From an uncultured Lachnospiraceae bacterium (GTDB lineage Bacteria > Bacillota > Clostridia > Lachnospirales > Lachnospiraceae), in NCBI GenBank assembly GCA_910587085.1, contig CAJUMC010000061.1, positions 1 to 19,686 of the forward strand: 19,686 nucleotides of DNA, read 5' to 3'. A program made the translations under genes and the position numbers. The number at the start of each line of letters is the position of its first letter. The stretch's first letter is position 1. The notes beneath the pieces are model-generated. The model ran no database searches. It was not told where the DNA came from and worked only from the letters and a program-made list of their open reading frames with translations. Positions 1-6,974 of the stretch are shown in pieces.

Positions 1-55
1 AATATATCAGATTTTTTCTTTGGCGGATAGACATAAAATCGTGCGTTTACCGTGA

Positions 56-277
56 TATCCGAAAACTTTTGCCGTCGATCTTGCAGGGGCGGACGGAATC
101 GCTTCGGCCGCTTCTCTTGATCTTGTCGCAGGAAACAGTCTCGCAGACGACAATATTCTCGGTCAGCAGGAGGCTGTGACGCTTCAGTCCTCCCGGATAG
201 AAGGGGCAGGCAGCCGTTTTAACTATACCGCGCCGATGTATTCCGTCAGCGTGCTCCGGCTGCAGAAACAGAATTAA
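56..277 (+). pseudogene. 3' fragment of a GH51 alpha-L-arabinofuranosidase, reading frame broken at its left edge
   Basis: The open frame ends at TAA 275-277 and reads as the C-terminal beta-domain of GH51 arabinofuranosidases: a segment like SLADDNILGQQEAV followed by the family's closing pattern FNYTAPMYSVSVLRL. Enzymes of this family release arabinose from plant arabinan and arabinoxylan side chains. The catalytic barrel lies off the window. In this frame there is a TGA at 53-55. Directly upstream, a family-like stretch (RAFTVISENF) reads in the frame one base earlier, and KIV before that is back in the first frame, so two compensating shifts appear to lie within 70 bases. This could be a decayed gene or low-quality sequence at a contig edge. 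The gene converges on the ABC permease gene at 374. Family assignment rests on the C-terminus only. Confidence 0.6.
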
Positions 278-373
278 ATGCAGGGGCTTCCGCGGTGCCC
301 GGCATCCGGCATCCTGTCGGAACGCGTGCGGCTCTCTGCCGTACACGCGCCGCGGAATGAAGCACGCACGATT

Positions 374-1162
374 TTATGCTGCCAGATCTTTGTTTACATA
401 CTTCAGCCACCCGGCCGACGTCACCGCCGCAGCCAGAACAACCCCGGCTATAATCAGTCCGATGTCAGGCCCGTCCCCCGCAATAATCTCACTCGCTTCC
501 GCGTACGCATAGGGAGTGAGCCATTGCAGAAATTCCATTTTGCTGCTGAGGTTGCACAAAAGATTCATGCAGTACAGCGCCAGGGCAAGCCCGAGCCCGG
601 CCCCGGCGCTTCCTCTGCGAAGAAAGGCTGATATGCCGAAACAGATAAAGGAGATCTCAAGCATCAGCAGCAGATAGGCGGCATGCAGCAGAAAGAATTG
701 CTTTCCGGAAAACTGCTCCCCCACCGCTGCGGCGGCGATCAGGACGACTGCAACCATCACCGCGTTCATCGTGATAATCTGAGTCAAAACGGCGAGCAGC
801 TTCTGCACGAGTACCGATGCGCGGCTGACCGGATGCGTAAAAAGAAATTCCGCCGTCCGGTCCTTCTCCTCCTTCGACAGCACTGTAATTCCGGTCAGCG
901 CTGCAAAAAAGCCCCCGCCGATTCCAAGCACATTTCCGCATTCGATGCCGTAAAAGCCCATAAATTCCCCGAAATTAAGCTTGTCCATACCAAAAGCAGC
1001 CGTAAAGCCGCCCATATTGGCAAAAATACTGCTCACACCTTCCATTTCGTCCTTCATTTCCGGAAACAGCGCCACGCAGACCACCATCATCAGCGCGACT
1101 GCGCCCGTCCATATTCCCCAGCTTTGCAGCGACTGCCGAAGCTCCTTCTTATATACTGCCAT
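374..1162 (-). CDS. ABC-2 type transporter permease
   Basis: Membrane subunit of an ABC exporter. The chosen start gives about 262 residues with roughly six hydrophobic segments: one near the N-terminus (ALMMVVCVALF), a second before SKEEKDRT, and a cluster in the C-terminal half. The cytoplasmic motif SKEEKDRTAEFLFTHPVSR is typical of permeases paired with BcrA-like ATPases. The ATG at 1160-1162 is preceded by a GGAAGGGGG ribosome site and opens with MAVYKKELRQS, a usual N-terminus for the family. A longer frame from ATG 1220-1222 overlaps the ATPase stop in an ATGA arrangement and would add 20 residues unlike the family, so it is the alternative start. The gene is translationally close-coupled to the upstream ATPase. 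The substrate is unknown; peptide antibiotics and other hydrophobic compounds are common for this class. Confidence 0.88.
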   Translation of the reverse strand: MAVYKKELRQSLQSWGIWTGAVALMMVVCVALFPEMKDEMEGVSSIFANMGGFTAAFGMDKLNFGEFMGFYGIECGNVLGIGGGFFAALTGITVLSKEEKDRTAEFLFTHPVSRASVLVQKLLAVLTQIITMNAVMVAVVLIAAAAVGEQFSGKQFFLLHAAYLLLMLEISFICFGISAFLRRGSAGAGLGLALALYCMNLLCNLSSKMEFLQWLTPYAYAEASEIIAGDGPDIGLIIAGVVLAAAVTSAGWLKYVNKDLAA

Positions 1163-1218
1163 GAAACGTTTGCCCCCTTCCTTTCCATACCATACGTACT
1201 CTTCTCCCCAGCCACACA

Positions 1219-2130
1219 TCATCCATTCTCTTTTCCGTCCGGCTGCTTCTGCGTTTCTTTGTTCTCATAATAGTGCAGAAAAATCTCATCAAGCGATGGT
1301 TCCACAATCGTCATATCTGTGATCGGCAGTGACGCTGCGGCAGCAAGCAGCTCCCGGATATTTCCGCTGTACAAAAAGCTTATACTGTCCGCCGCTGCTC
1401 CGGTTGATTTTGCATGGCAGGCAAGCTGCGGCGGCAGCGAAGTTACACCGTGCAGCGTCACTCTGCGGGCACCGGTTTTCGAAAGGTTTTCCACACTGTC
1501 CTGCGCGATCAGTCTTCCCTCCCGGATAATGGCTGCCCGCGAACAATTCCGCTGTATTTCAGACAGAACATGGGATGAAAGAAAAATGGTTGCTCCTTGC
1601 TCGTGCCTCTCCTTCAGCAGATCAAAAAATTCCTTCTGCATCAGCGGATCCAAGCCGCTCGTCGGCTCGTCAAGAATATACAGCCTCGGACGGTGCTGCA
1701 TCGCGCAGACAATGGAAACCTTTTTGCGGTTTCCAAGGGATAATTCCTCCACCCGTTTCGCGGTATCCAGAGCCAGTCTGTCGCAGAGTGCACGCGCCTC
1801 CCCGCCGCATTCCCGTTTTCTCAGACCGGCGGACAGCGCAAGAATATCCCGCACGCGCATGCCGCTGTAAAAGGCGGCTTCCGACGGCATATAACCGACC
1901 TCAGCCAGAATTTCCTGCTTTTTCTGCCGGATATCCTTACCGAAAATTTCCGCACGCCCTGAGCCGGGCCGGATCAGCCCGAGCAGCGCGCGGATGGTCG
2001 TGGATTTCCCAGCGCCGTTCGGCCCGATAAACCCGAAAAAATCCCCCTCCTTTACCGCGAGATTGACATCCGTAATCCCCCTCGCCTTTCCGTAATATTT
2101 TGTCAGAGAAGCCGTTCGAATCGCATCCAT
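1219..2130 (-). CDS. ABC transporter ATP-binding protein, BcrA-like
   Basis: Cytoplasmic ATPase energising the permease at 374-1162. Walker A GPNGAGKST lies at residues 36-44, followed by a Q-loop region (VGYMPSEAAFYSG), a signature LSLGNRKKV in place of the textbook LSGGQ, Walker B LYILDEPTSGLDP, and the H-loop LSSHVLSEI. The C-terminal ~80 residues form the extra domain common in the 300-residue BcrA/NatA class and end in EPSLDEIFLHYYE. Length 303 residues is normal for the class. The start ATG 2128-2130 has an AAGGAG site eight bases upstream. The stop overlaps the alternative permease start. No dedicated regulator gene adjoins the pair, and I could not pick out a convincing promoter in the upstream region. 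Confidence 0.93.
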   Translation of the reverse strand: MDAIRTASLTKYYGKARGITDVNLAVKEGDFFGFIGPNGAGKSTTIRALLGLIRPGSGRAEIFGKDIRQKKQEILAEVGYMPSEAAFYSGMRVRDILALSAGLRKRECGGEARALCDRLALDTAKRVEELSLGNRKKVSIVCAMQHRPRLYILDEPTSGLDPLMQKEFFDLLKERHEQGATIFLSSHVLSEIQRNCSRAAIIREGRLIAQDSVENLSKTGARRVTLHGVTSLPPQLACHAKSTGAAADSISFLYSGNIRELLAAAASLPITDMTIVEPSLDEIFLHYYENKETQKQPDGKENG

Positions 2131-2596
2131 ATCTTCACTCCTTTTTTACTGTCTTTTCGTCCGCTGTTTTTATGTACTTCATCGCGCCCTTCCGAAATAT
2201 CTTCCGGAGATACCCCTTCAATGCCGGATGCATTCCCTTCACACCATACCAGATTCCATTCCGGCGCAGCGGTTGAGATAGAGTCTGGAAAGCGCTCCCC
2301 CGCACCCCGACCCATCATGTCAATAGCTTTTCTTCAAAATTATAACCTTATTTACCGTTTTTGAGAAGCCCCGCAGAAGGAAAAAGACCGGGGTATATCC
2401 GCACTGATATGCTGTGAACATACTCCGGTCCCTCATTTTTCAAATATTATTTCATTGTATTATTACATTATTTCACTGTCCCATTGCTGCGCTCCGCGGT
2501 TTTCCTTCCTTTTACACAGGGAAAGCGCCGCAATCACTGCGCTGCCGGCGAACGTTCGATACCCTCCCCTGCGGGATTGCTGCCGAAGAAGCACGG
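2131..2596. other. Intergenic region, 466 bases, no convincing gene
   Basis: This gap lies between the ABC ATPase start and the stop of the zinc-ribbon protein gene. A 71-codon minus-strand frame overlapping the ATPase start has no ribosome site and no recognisable domain, so I do not call it a gene. The region holds the hairpin described at 2386-2430. A TTGACA on the minus strand near 2320 is not followed by a matching -10 box. The ATPase gene's promoter should be somewhere in the 2131-2380 part but is not clear. Confidence 0.5.
2386..2430 (-). terminator. Rho-independent terminator downstream of the zinc-ribbon protein gene
   Basis: Arms GACCGGGGTAT (2386-2396) and ATACTCCGGTC (2420-2430) pair over 11 positions with one G-T pair and a loop of about 23 bases. 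On the minus strand the stem is followed by TTTTTCCTT, as expected for termination of the gene ending at 2597. On the plus strand CCTCATTTTT follows, so it may act in both directions. The long loop makes it less ideal than the other terminators here. Confidence 0.6.
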
Positions 2597-4015
2597 TTAC
2601 TGCCGGTTATAGTAGTCGATTCCCTTATCCGGCCGGAAGTATGTACGGATGTAGCCGTCCGTCGAAACCACCACAAACTCATTGGTCTCTTCCAGATAGT
2701 AAATATCATCCCCATCCTCTGCTTCCAGCTTATGCAGCGCGTCCGGCGACTGAATCACGCGGTTCGCTCCCGCGAGATATTCCTCCGCCGTGCTGTAGTC
2801 GAACTCTCCGCCGTGCTTTTCAAAATGCTGCTCCAGATACGAATCCCGCCGGAAAGTATACAGAATCTCAACTTCATTCTGATCTCCGTCCGCCGTATCC
2901 TGCGCGGTGTCCGTAATTTCCGGTGTTGGGGTGTTCTCCGGCACCGGGGTGCTTTCCGGCGTCGGCGTGCTTTCCGGAACCGGGGTGTTTTCCGGCACTG
3001 GGGTGCTTTCCGGAATCGGGGTGCTCTCCGGCACCGGCGTGTTTTCCGGCACTGGGGTGCTTTCCGGAACCGGGGTGTTCTCCGGCGTCGGCGTATCTTC
3101 CGGTATCGGGGTATTTTCCGGCGTCGGCGTGCTTTCCGGCGTCGCTTCCGGTGTCAGCATGCCTTCCGGTGTCGGTATTCCGGTTGATGGTGTAATGCTG
3201 TTGCTGGTCATATCCGCCGGCTGATCTGTATTTCCGCCCAGATATTTTCCAGCAACAAACAGTATCAGCAGAAGCAGCGCGCCGAAAAGTGCCCTTGTCC
3301 ATTTCTTCTGTCCTGCCATACTGCTCTGACCACCAGTGCTGCCGCTGCCCCGGCCAGTGTTCGTCACCGTACTGCCCGAAGCTGCTCTGCCCGTTTCTCC
3401 GGTCCGTGGACTGCTCCCGCTGGTATTGTTTCTGCTCTCCGATTTACCGGAGTTACCAGTACTGCCGCTTTTACTCTCACCGCCTGCGGAACCGTCACTT
3501 CCGTTTCCGGCCGCATCGCCGGAAGAACTCCCGCCGGTACTGCCCGCGCCTGCCGAAAAACTATTATGGTTTTTCTGATCTCTGTCTGAAAGATCGCTTC
3601 CGCTTCCGACCGTGTTATCTGAAAAACCGCCGCTTCCTGCCCGTCCGCCTGAAAAACGGCTGCCGCTGCTGCCTGAAAGACTGCTGCCGGCCGTACTGTC
3701 CGCAAAGCTGGCATCACGGTTCCTGCCTGCGCTGTCAGCTGTATCTGTACCGGCATTTTTGCTTTCTTTGTTCATGCTGCCGTCTTCACCGGTTCCGGCT
3801 GATCCCGGGTCGTTTTTCGTACCGGCGCCATATCGGGTGCCTGTTCCGTACGAACGGCCGCCGTAGGATGAGCCCGACATCCGTTTCCGGACCTTATTTT
3901 CATCCCGGCATGATTTACAGCGCTTCGGTAACTCCAGTCCCTTATTCCTGTAAAAATCAATTTCTGATTCGGTCAGTTCAAATTCCTTTTCACATTGCTT
4001 ACACTTTAATATCAA
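2597..4015 (-). CDS. Zinc-ribbon membrane protein with TPxPEx repeats and a BECR-like C-terminal domain
   Basis: 472 residues with a striking modular layout. Residues 1-45 are a zinc ribbon with paired CKQC and CKSC motifs. Residues ~46-235 are Ser/Gly/Asn-rich and low-complexity. One membrane helix (about 240-258, ALFGALLLLILFVAG) follows a KKWTR positive patch. Residues ~280-366 are hexapeptide TPxPEx repeats. Residues ~386-472 form a compact domain (HFEKHGGEF, AEEYLAGAN, ETNEFVVVS, YIRTYFRP) whose order of conserved polar residues resembles BECR-fold RNases of polymorphic and phage toxins. The start is TTG 4013-4015 with AGGAGG eight bases upstream; the nearby ATG runs straight into a stop. 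The topology suggests a cytoplasmic ribbon and a surface-exposed C-terminus. Nuclease activity is inference; the domain could instead be a non-enzymatic relative. No adjacent immunity gene is evident. Confidence 0.8.
   Translation of the reverse strand: MILKCKQCEKEFELTESEIDFYRNKGLELPKRCKSCRDENKVRKRMSGSSYGGRSYGTGTRYGAGTKNDPGSAGTGEDGSMNKESKNAGTDTADSAGRNRDASFADSTAGSSLSGSSGSRFSGGRAGSGGFSDNTVGSGSDLSDRDQKNHNSFSAGAGSTGGSSSGDAAGNGSDGSAGGESKSGSTGNSGKSESRNNTSGSSPRTGETGRAASGSTVTNTGRGSGSTGGQSSMAGQKKWTRALFGALLLLILFVAGKYLGGNTDQPADMTSNSITPSTGIPTPEGMLTPEATPESTPTPENTPIPEDTPTPENTPVPESTPVPENTPVPESTPIPESTPVPENTPVPESTPTPESTPVPENTPTPEITDTAQDTADGDQNEVEILYTFRRDSYLEQHFEKHGGEFDYSTAEEYLAGANRVIQSPDALHKLEAEDGDDIYYLEETNEFVVVSTDGYIRTYFRPDKGIDYYNRQ
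2918..3178 (-). repeat. Tandem 18-bp coding repeats (TPxPEx hexapeptides)
   Basis: About fourteen degenerate copies of an 18-bp unit on the minus strand encode TPxPE(N/S/D), with the x position alternating among T, V and I. The region is likely an extended cell-wall-spanning spacer in the zinc-ribbon membrane protein and may vary in copy number between strains. Confidence 0.85.
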
Positions 4016-4032
4016 TACATAATCCTCCTGTC

Positions 4033-4048
4033 AATTTCATATGAAATT
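4033..4048. promoter_or_regulatory. Perfect 16-bp palindrome just upstream of the zinc-ribbon gene's ribosome site
   Basis: AATTTCATATGAAATT is its own reverse complement and lies three bases upstream of the AGGAGG-containing leader of the TTG start at 4015. As RNA it would form only a weak AT stem, so a DNA-binding repressor site is the better reading. No regulator is identified. Confidence 0.4.
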
Positions 4049-4142
4049 CCGTCTTCCCTTAACTTTTGTTACTTCCAATTTCCCCCATTTTTTTAGATTC
4101 CTGATTCCTTGCCTCTGCCGAACAGTGTATGACAATATCTTC

Positions 4143-5387
4143 CTATTTTTTGTTGAGCTTCTTCCTGCAGATATCCTGAATACAGCATTTATCACAGTAA
4201 GGACTTGTCCGGGCTGTACAGACTGCTCTGCCGTGATCCACAAGCCGATGGCAGAACGAGTTCCCCTCCTCCGGCGGAATCAGCTCCCACAGAGCCATTT
4301 CAACCTTTTTCGGCTCAGTAATACCATCCACCAGCCCCATACGGTTGGTCAGGCGGATGCAGTGCGTATCCGTTACAATCGCCGGCTTCCCGAACACATC
4401 CCCCATAATCAGATTTGCACTTTTGCGCCCGACACCGGGCAGTGCGAGAAGCGCGTCAAAATCCTCCGGCACCTTACCGCCGTACCGGTCACGCAGCACC
4501 TTCATGCAGGCGCTGATATCCCGTGCTTTGCTGCGGCCCAGGCCGCACGGCCGCACAAGTTCCTCTATTTCCTCCGCAGGCGCTGCCGCAAGGGCATTGA
4601 TATCCGGAAATTTCTCGTAAAGGGTCTGCACCACCACATTAACCCGCGCATCCGTGCACTGCGCAGCCAGCCGCACACTGACAAGCAGTTTCCATGCCTC
4701 ATCATATTCCAGTGTGCAGTCCGAGAGCGGATACTCCTGCTTCAGCCGCTCAATAATTGCAAGAGCCAGCTTTTTCTTTGCCTGCTTTGACCGTACAGAT
4801 GTCCTGTGCCCGTTAAGCTGCTTCAGCGGCTTCAATTTTCCGGATTCCTTCCGCTGCCCGGAAGACCCGCCTGATTTTTGCTGCTGCTTCGTGGATCTCT
4901 GTGCGGACTTCCGCGTCAGCCCTGTTTTTTCCTCTGCAGTTACCTGTCCAGACTGCATTGTTTGTTCTATATATGTTTCTAATGTTAAATGTTGGGACTG
5001 CCTTGTCTTTTCCCCTGTCACTGACGATTCCTTCACTGCACGCTTCGTCTGCCTTACCGGTTTCTCCGCTTTCAAATGTCCGGATGGGTCTGCTTTTTTC
5101 TCTTTCGCTGACACTTCCTGCGCTGCACGCTTCGTCTGCTTCATCTGTCCGGTCTTTCTCCCGGCTGTCAGCTGTCCGGACTGAACTATTTTTTCCTCTG
5201 CCGGTTCCTTCGCTGCCTGTTTGGTCTGTTCAATCTGTCTCTTCGCTGTCAACTGCACGGACTGCCCTGTCTTTTCCTCTGCTGCTTCCTGCGCAGATTT
5301 ACGCACCTGCCTTTTCGCCGTCCGCTGCGCTTCCTGTTTTCCCGGCGCAGTCCTTCTCTTCTCGGTTTCCTGCACTGTCCGTTTCAT
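4143..5387 (-). CDS. nth: Endonuclease III with a long basic repeat-containing N-terminal extension
   Basis: DNA glycosylase/AP lyase of base-excision repair. The C-terminal 214 residues are a complete Nth core: AAQCTDARVN helix region, helix-hairpin-helix LPGVGRKSAN carrying the catalytic lysine, TDTH carrying the catalytic aspartate, and four cysteines at the C-terminus for a 4Fe-4S cluster. The cluster spacing reads C-x7-C-x2-C-x5-C, one residue longer in the first gap than the usual x6. Normal family length is about 210, but here some 200 residues rich in Lys, Gln, Glu and Thr precede the core in four to five degenerate 26-31-residue repeats (EEKTGQS, QLTAKRQ, IEQTKQAAKE types). I chose ATG 5385-5387, which has GGAGAGAGG upstream; an ATG at 5436-5438 lacks a ribosome site. 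No start codon with a site lies near the core, so the extension appears to be translated. Confidence 0.92.
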   Translation of the reverse strand: MKRTVQETEKRRTAPGKQEAQRTAKRQVRKSAQEAAEEKTGQSVQLTAKRQIEQTKQAAKEPAEEKIVQSGQLTAGRKTGQMKQTKRAAQEVSAKEKKADPSGHLKAEKPVRQTKRAVKESSVTGEKTRQSQHLTLETYIEQTMQSGQVTAEEKTGLTRKSAQRSTKQQQKSGGSSGQRKESGKLKPLKQLNGHRTSVRSKQAKKKLALAIIERLKQEYPLSDCTLEYDEAWKLLVSVRLAAQCTDARVNVVVQTLYEKFPDINALAAAPAEEIEELVRPCGLGRSKARDISACMKVLRDRYGGKVPEDFDALLALPGVGRKSANLIMGDVFGKPAIVTDTHCIRLTNRMGLVDGITEPKKVEMALWELIPPEEGNSFCHRLVDHGRAVCTARTSPYCDKCCIQDICRKKLNKK

Positions 5388-5550
5388 CCGTCCTCTCTCC
5401 GTTCCGACAATTCTCCTGCTCAGCTTATATTTTAACATAGATTACGGATAAAGTGGTACTACTTTTTATTGCCTTTCTTCCCTCCCATTCCGTTTTTTTG
5501 ACCAGAACGGGCAGAACTCCGGACAGCAGCATTCATTTTTTCGCCGATAT

Positions 5551-6114
5551 TCAGACAGCTTTCCGGCATTTTTCTATCAATTTTTTATAGATCCGCTCTG
5601 CAAACCAGGGTTCTGTTGACGCATTCAATGCATCCTCAAAATCCCACCATTTTACTGCCTGATTTTCCTCTTTGTTTACGATTAATGCCTCGCCTTCCTC
5701 CGCCTCAGCCAGGTAGGTAATATTCAAATGCAAATGGCTCGGTACATAAATACCTCTTCTGACATGTCCGTCCACCGTCAGAATTTCCAGGCTGAATATA
5801 TCCGGGCTCACCAAAACCGCATTGCGAACGCCCGTTTCTTCCTGCAGCTCTCTCATGGCCACCGAGCGCAGGTCTGCGTTTCCGTCTGCGTGGCCGCCGA
5901 TCCACGACCACGAATTATAGATATTGTGATATACCATTAATGTCCTTGTCCGCTCCTTATTCACGGTCCATATAGAAGCAGTAAAATGGGCGGTCTGATT
6001 TTCCCGTTCCAGATAATCCGCATGAGCCGCCATATACCGAAGCATCTGCTCTTGATCGGCCGCTTCCTGCTGATTTATGGGAATATAGTTTCTGATATCC
6101 TGAAATAAGCTCAT
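5551..6114 (-). CDS. NUDIX hydrolase
   Basis: 187-residue hydrolase of nucleoside diphosphate-linked compounds; the substrate cannot be told. The Nudix box reads GHADGNADLRSVAMRELQEE then TGV. REL-EE-TG is intact, but the position normally holding the first Glu of GX5E is Ala. The preceding WSWIGGHADG pattern is typical of the subgroup that uses HADG. The ATG at 6112-6114 (MSLFQDIRNYIP) follows AAGGAG ten bases upstream; an in-frame ATG at 6184-6186 is upstream but lacks a ribosome site. It lies 82 bases after the response-regulator stop on the same strand with no terminator seen between, so it may be read from the exporter operon. Nothing links it functionally to that operon. Confidence 0.88.
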   Translation of the reverse strand: MSLFQDIRNYIPINQQEAADQEQMLRYMAAHADYLERENQTAHFTASIWTVNKERTRTLMVYHNIYNSWSWIGGHADGNADLRSVAMRELQEETGVRNAVLVSPDIFSLEILTVDGHVRRGIYVPSHLHLNITYLAEAEEGEALIVNKEENQAVKWWDFEDALNASTEPWFAERIYKKLIEKCRKAV

Positions 6115-6196
6115 TCTTCCGTTTCTCCTTGATTTTAATTTTATTTCACACATCCTCACTTCTGTCCGGAAGCTACAATTCTGCAAAGCTGCCTCC

Positions 6197-6859
6197 TTAA
6201 TCTGCCGGCCTTGTTTCTCCGCCCTGCAGCTTTCCGGTCAGATAGAAGATGGCAAGCTGCGTCCGATCCCGCAGCTTTAGTTTCTCCAGAATTTCGCTGA
6301 TATAATTTCTTACAGTGCCCTCGCTCAGATAGAGAGCTTCCGCAATCTCCCGATTGTTCTTTCCGGAAGCGACCTGTTCGGCTACAAGTATTTCCCGTTC
6401 TGTGAGTCCCAGCCTGCCAAAGCTCTTTCTTCTGGGCTCCTCCTCCCTGCTCTTCATGAGCAAAGGCATTTTTGACACAACCTCCCCTCCGAATACGCTC
6501 TGGCCGGAACAGACCGCGCGCAGCGCCGGGAGCAGGCTCTCAAAATCCTGTTTCAGCAGATAGCCCCGCGCACCAAGCCGCAGCGCCCGCACAATATATT
6601 CGTCGTCGGAGAAGGTGGTCAGAAACAAAATCGCGGCCTCCGGGCTTCCCTTCAGAATTTTCTCAGCGGCCTCCAGCCCGTCCATTTCTCCCATCCGGAT
6701 ATCCATCAGCAGGACATCCGGCCGCAGCTGCCGGTACAGGCGCACGGCGTCCGTTCCGCTCTGTCCCGTTCCGACAACCTCCGCCTCGCCCCCGGCCTCC
6801 AGAATCATTTTCAGCGATAACGTAACGAGCCGGTCATCATCCACAACCAGGACACGCAT
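6197..6859 (-). CDS. NarL/LuxR-family response regulator of the ABC exporter operon (LnrK-like)
   Basis: 220-residue transcription factor. The receiver domain (1-~120) has acidic pocket DDD at 7-9, phospho-acceptor D53 in LLMDIRM, the conserved Thr in LTTFSDDEY, and Lys in GYLLKQ. A LuxR-type helix-turn-helix follows at about 150-210 (LTEREILVAEQVASGKNNRE, then GTVRNYISEILEKL). It is partnered by the kinase whose stop lies 115 bases upstream. Regulators of this type bind 7-2-7 inverted repeats, and two such repeats occur before the first gene of the operon at 12026-12041 and 12070-12085, suggesting autoregulation of the whole set. The start ATG 6857-6859 is preceded by GAAGGGG. B. subtilis LnrK is a functional parallel by operon content, not proven orthology. 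Confidence 0.93.
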   Translation of the reverse strand: MRVLVVDDDRLVTLSLKMILEAGGEAEVVGTGQSGTDAVRLYRQLRPDVLLMDIRMGEMDGLEAAEKILKGSPEAAILFLTTFSDDEYIVRALRLGARGYLLKQDFESLLPALRAVCSGQSVFGGEVVSKMPLLMKSREEEPRRKSFGRLGLTEREILVAEQVASGKNNREIAEALYLSEGTVRNYISEILEKLKLRDRTQLAIFYLTGKLQGGETRPAD

Positions 6860-6974
6860 ACAACCCCTTCTTTCCTTCCATATTTTCCCTTTTTAATGCC
6901 GTTCCCTGCGATTTCCGTCCGTTTCTGCTTTCTTCTTCAGGGCTTTTCTTCTGTCATTTTCCACCGGCCTTGCT

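Noticed and set aside
288..357. TTCCGCGG/CCGCGGAA inverted repeat between the convergent GH51 fragment and permease gene as a terminator
   Set aside because: The arms are 54 bases apart and no T tract follows; it may be structured, but the call is not supportable.
2103..2318. 71-codon minus-strand frame ahead of the BcrA-like ATPase
   Set aside because: No ribosome site, no recognisable domain, and it overlaps the ATPase start, whose own ribosome site is clear.
2907..3224. Plus-strand open frames opposite the TPxPEx repeats (GVGVFSG-type repeats)
   Set aside because: These are antisense shadows of the repetitive coding region; the minus-strand gene has a zinc ribbon, membrane helix and ribosome site.
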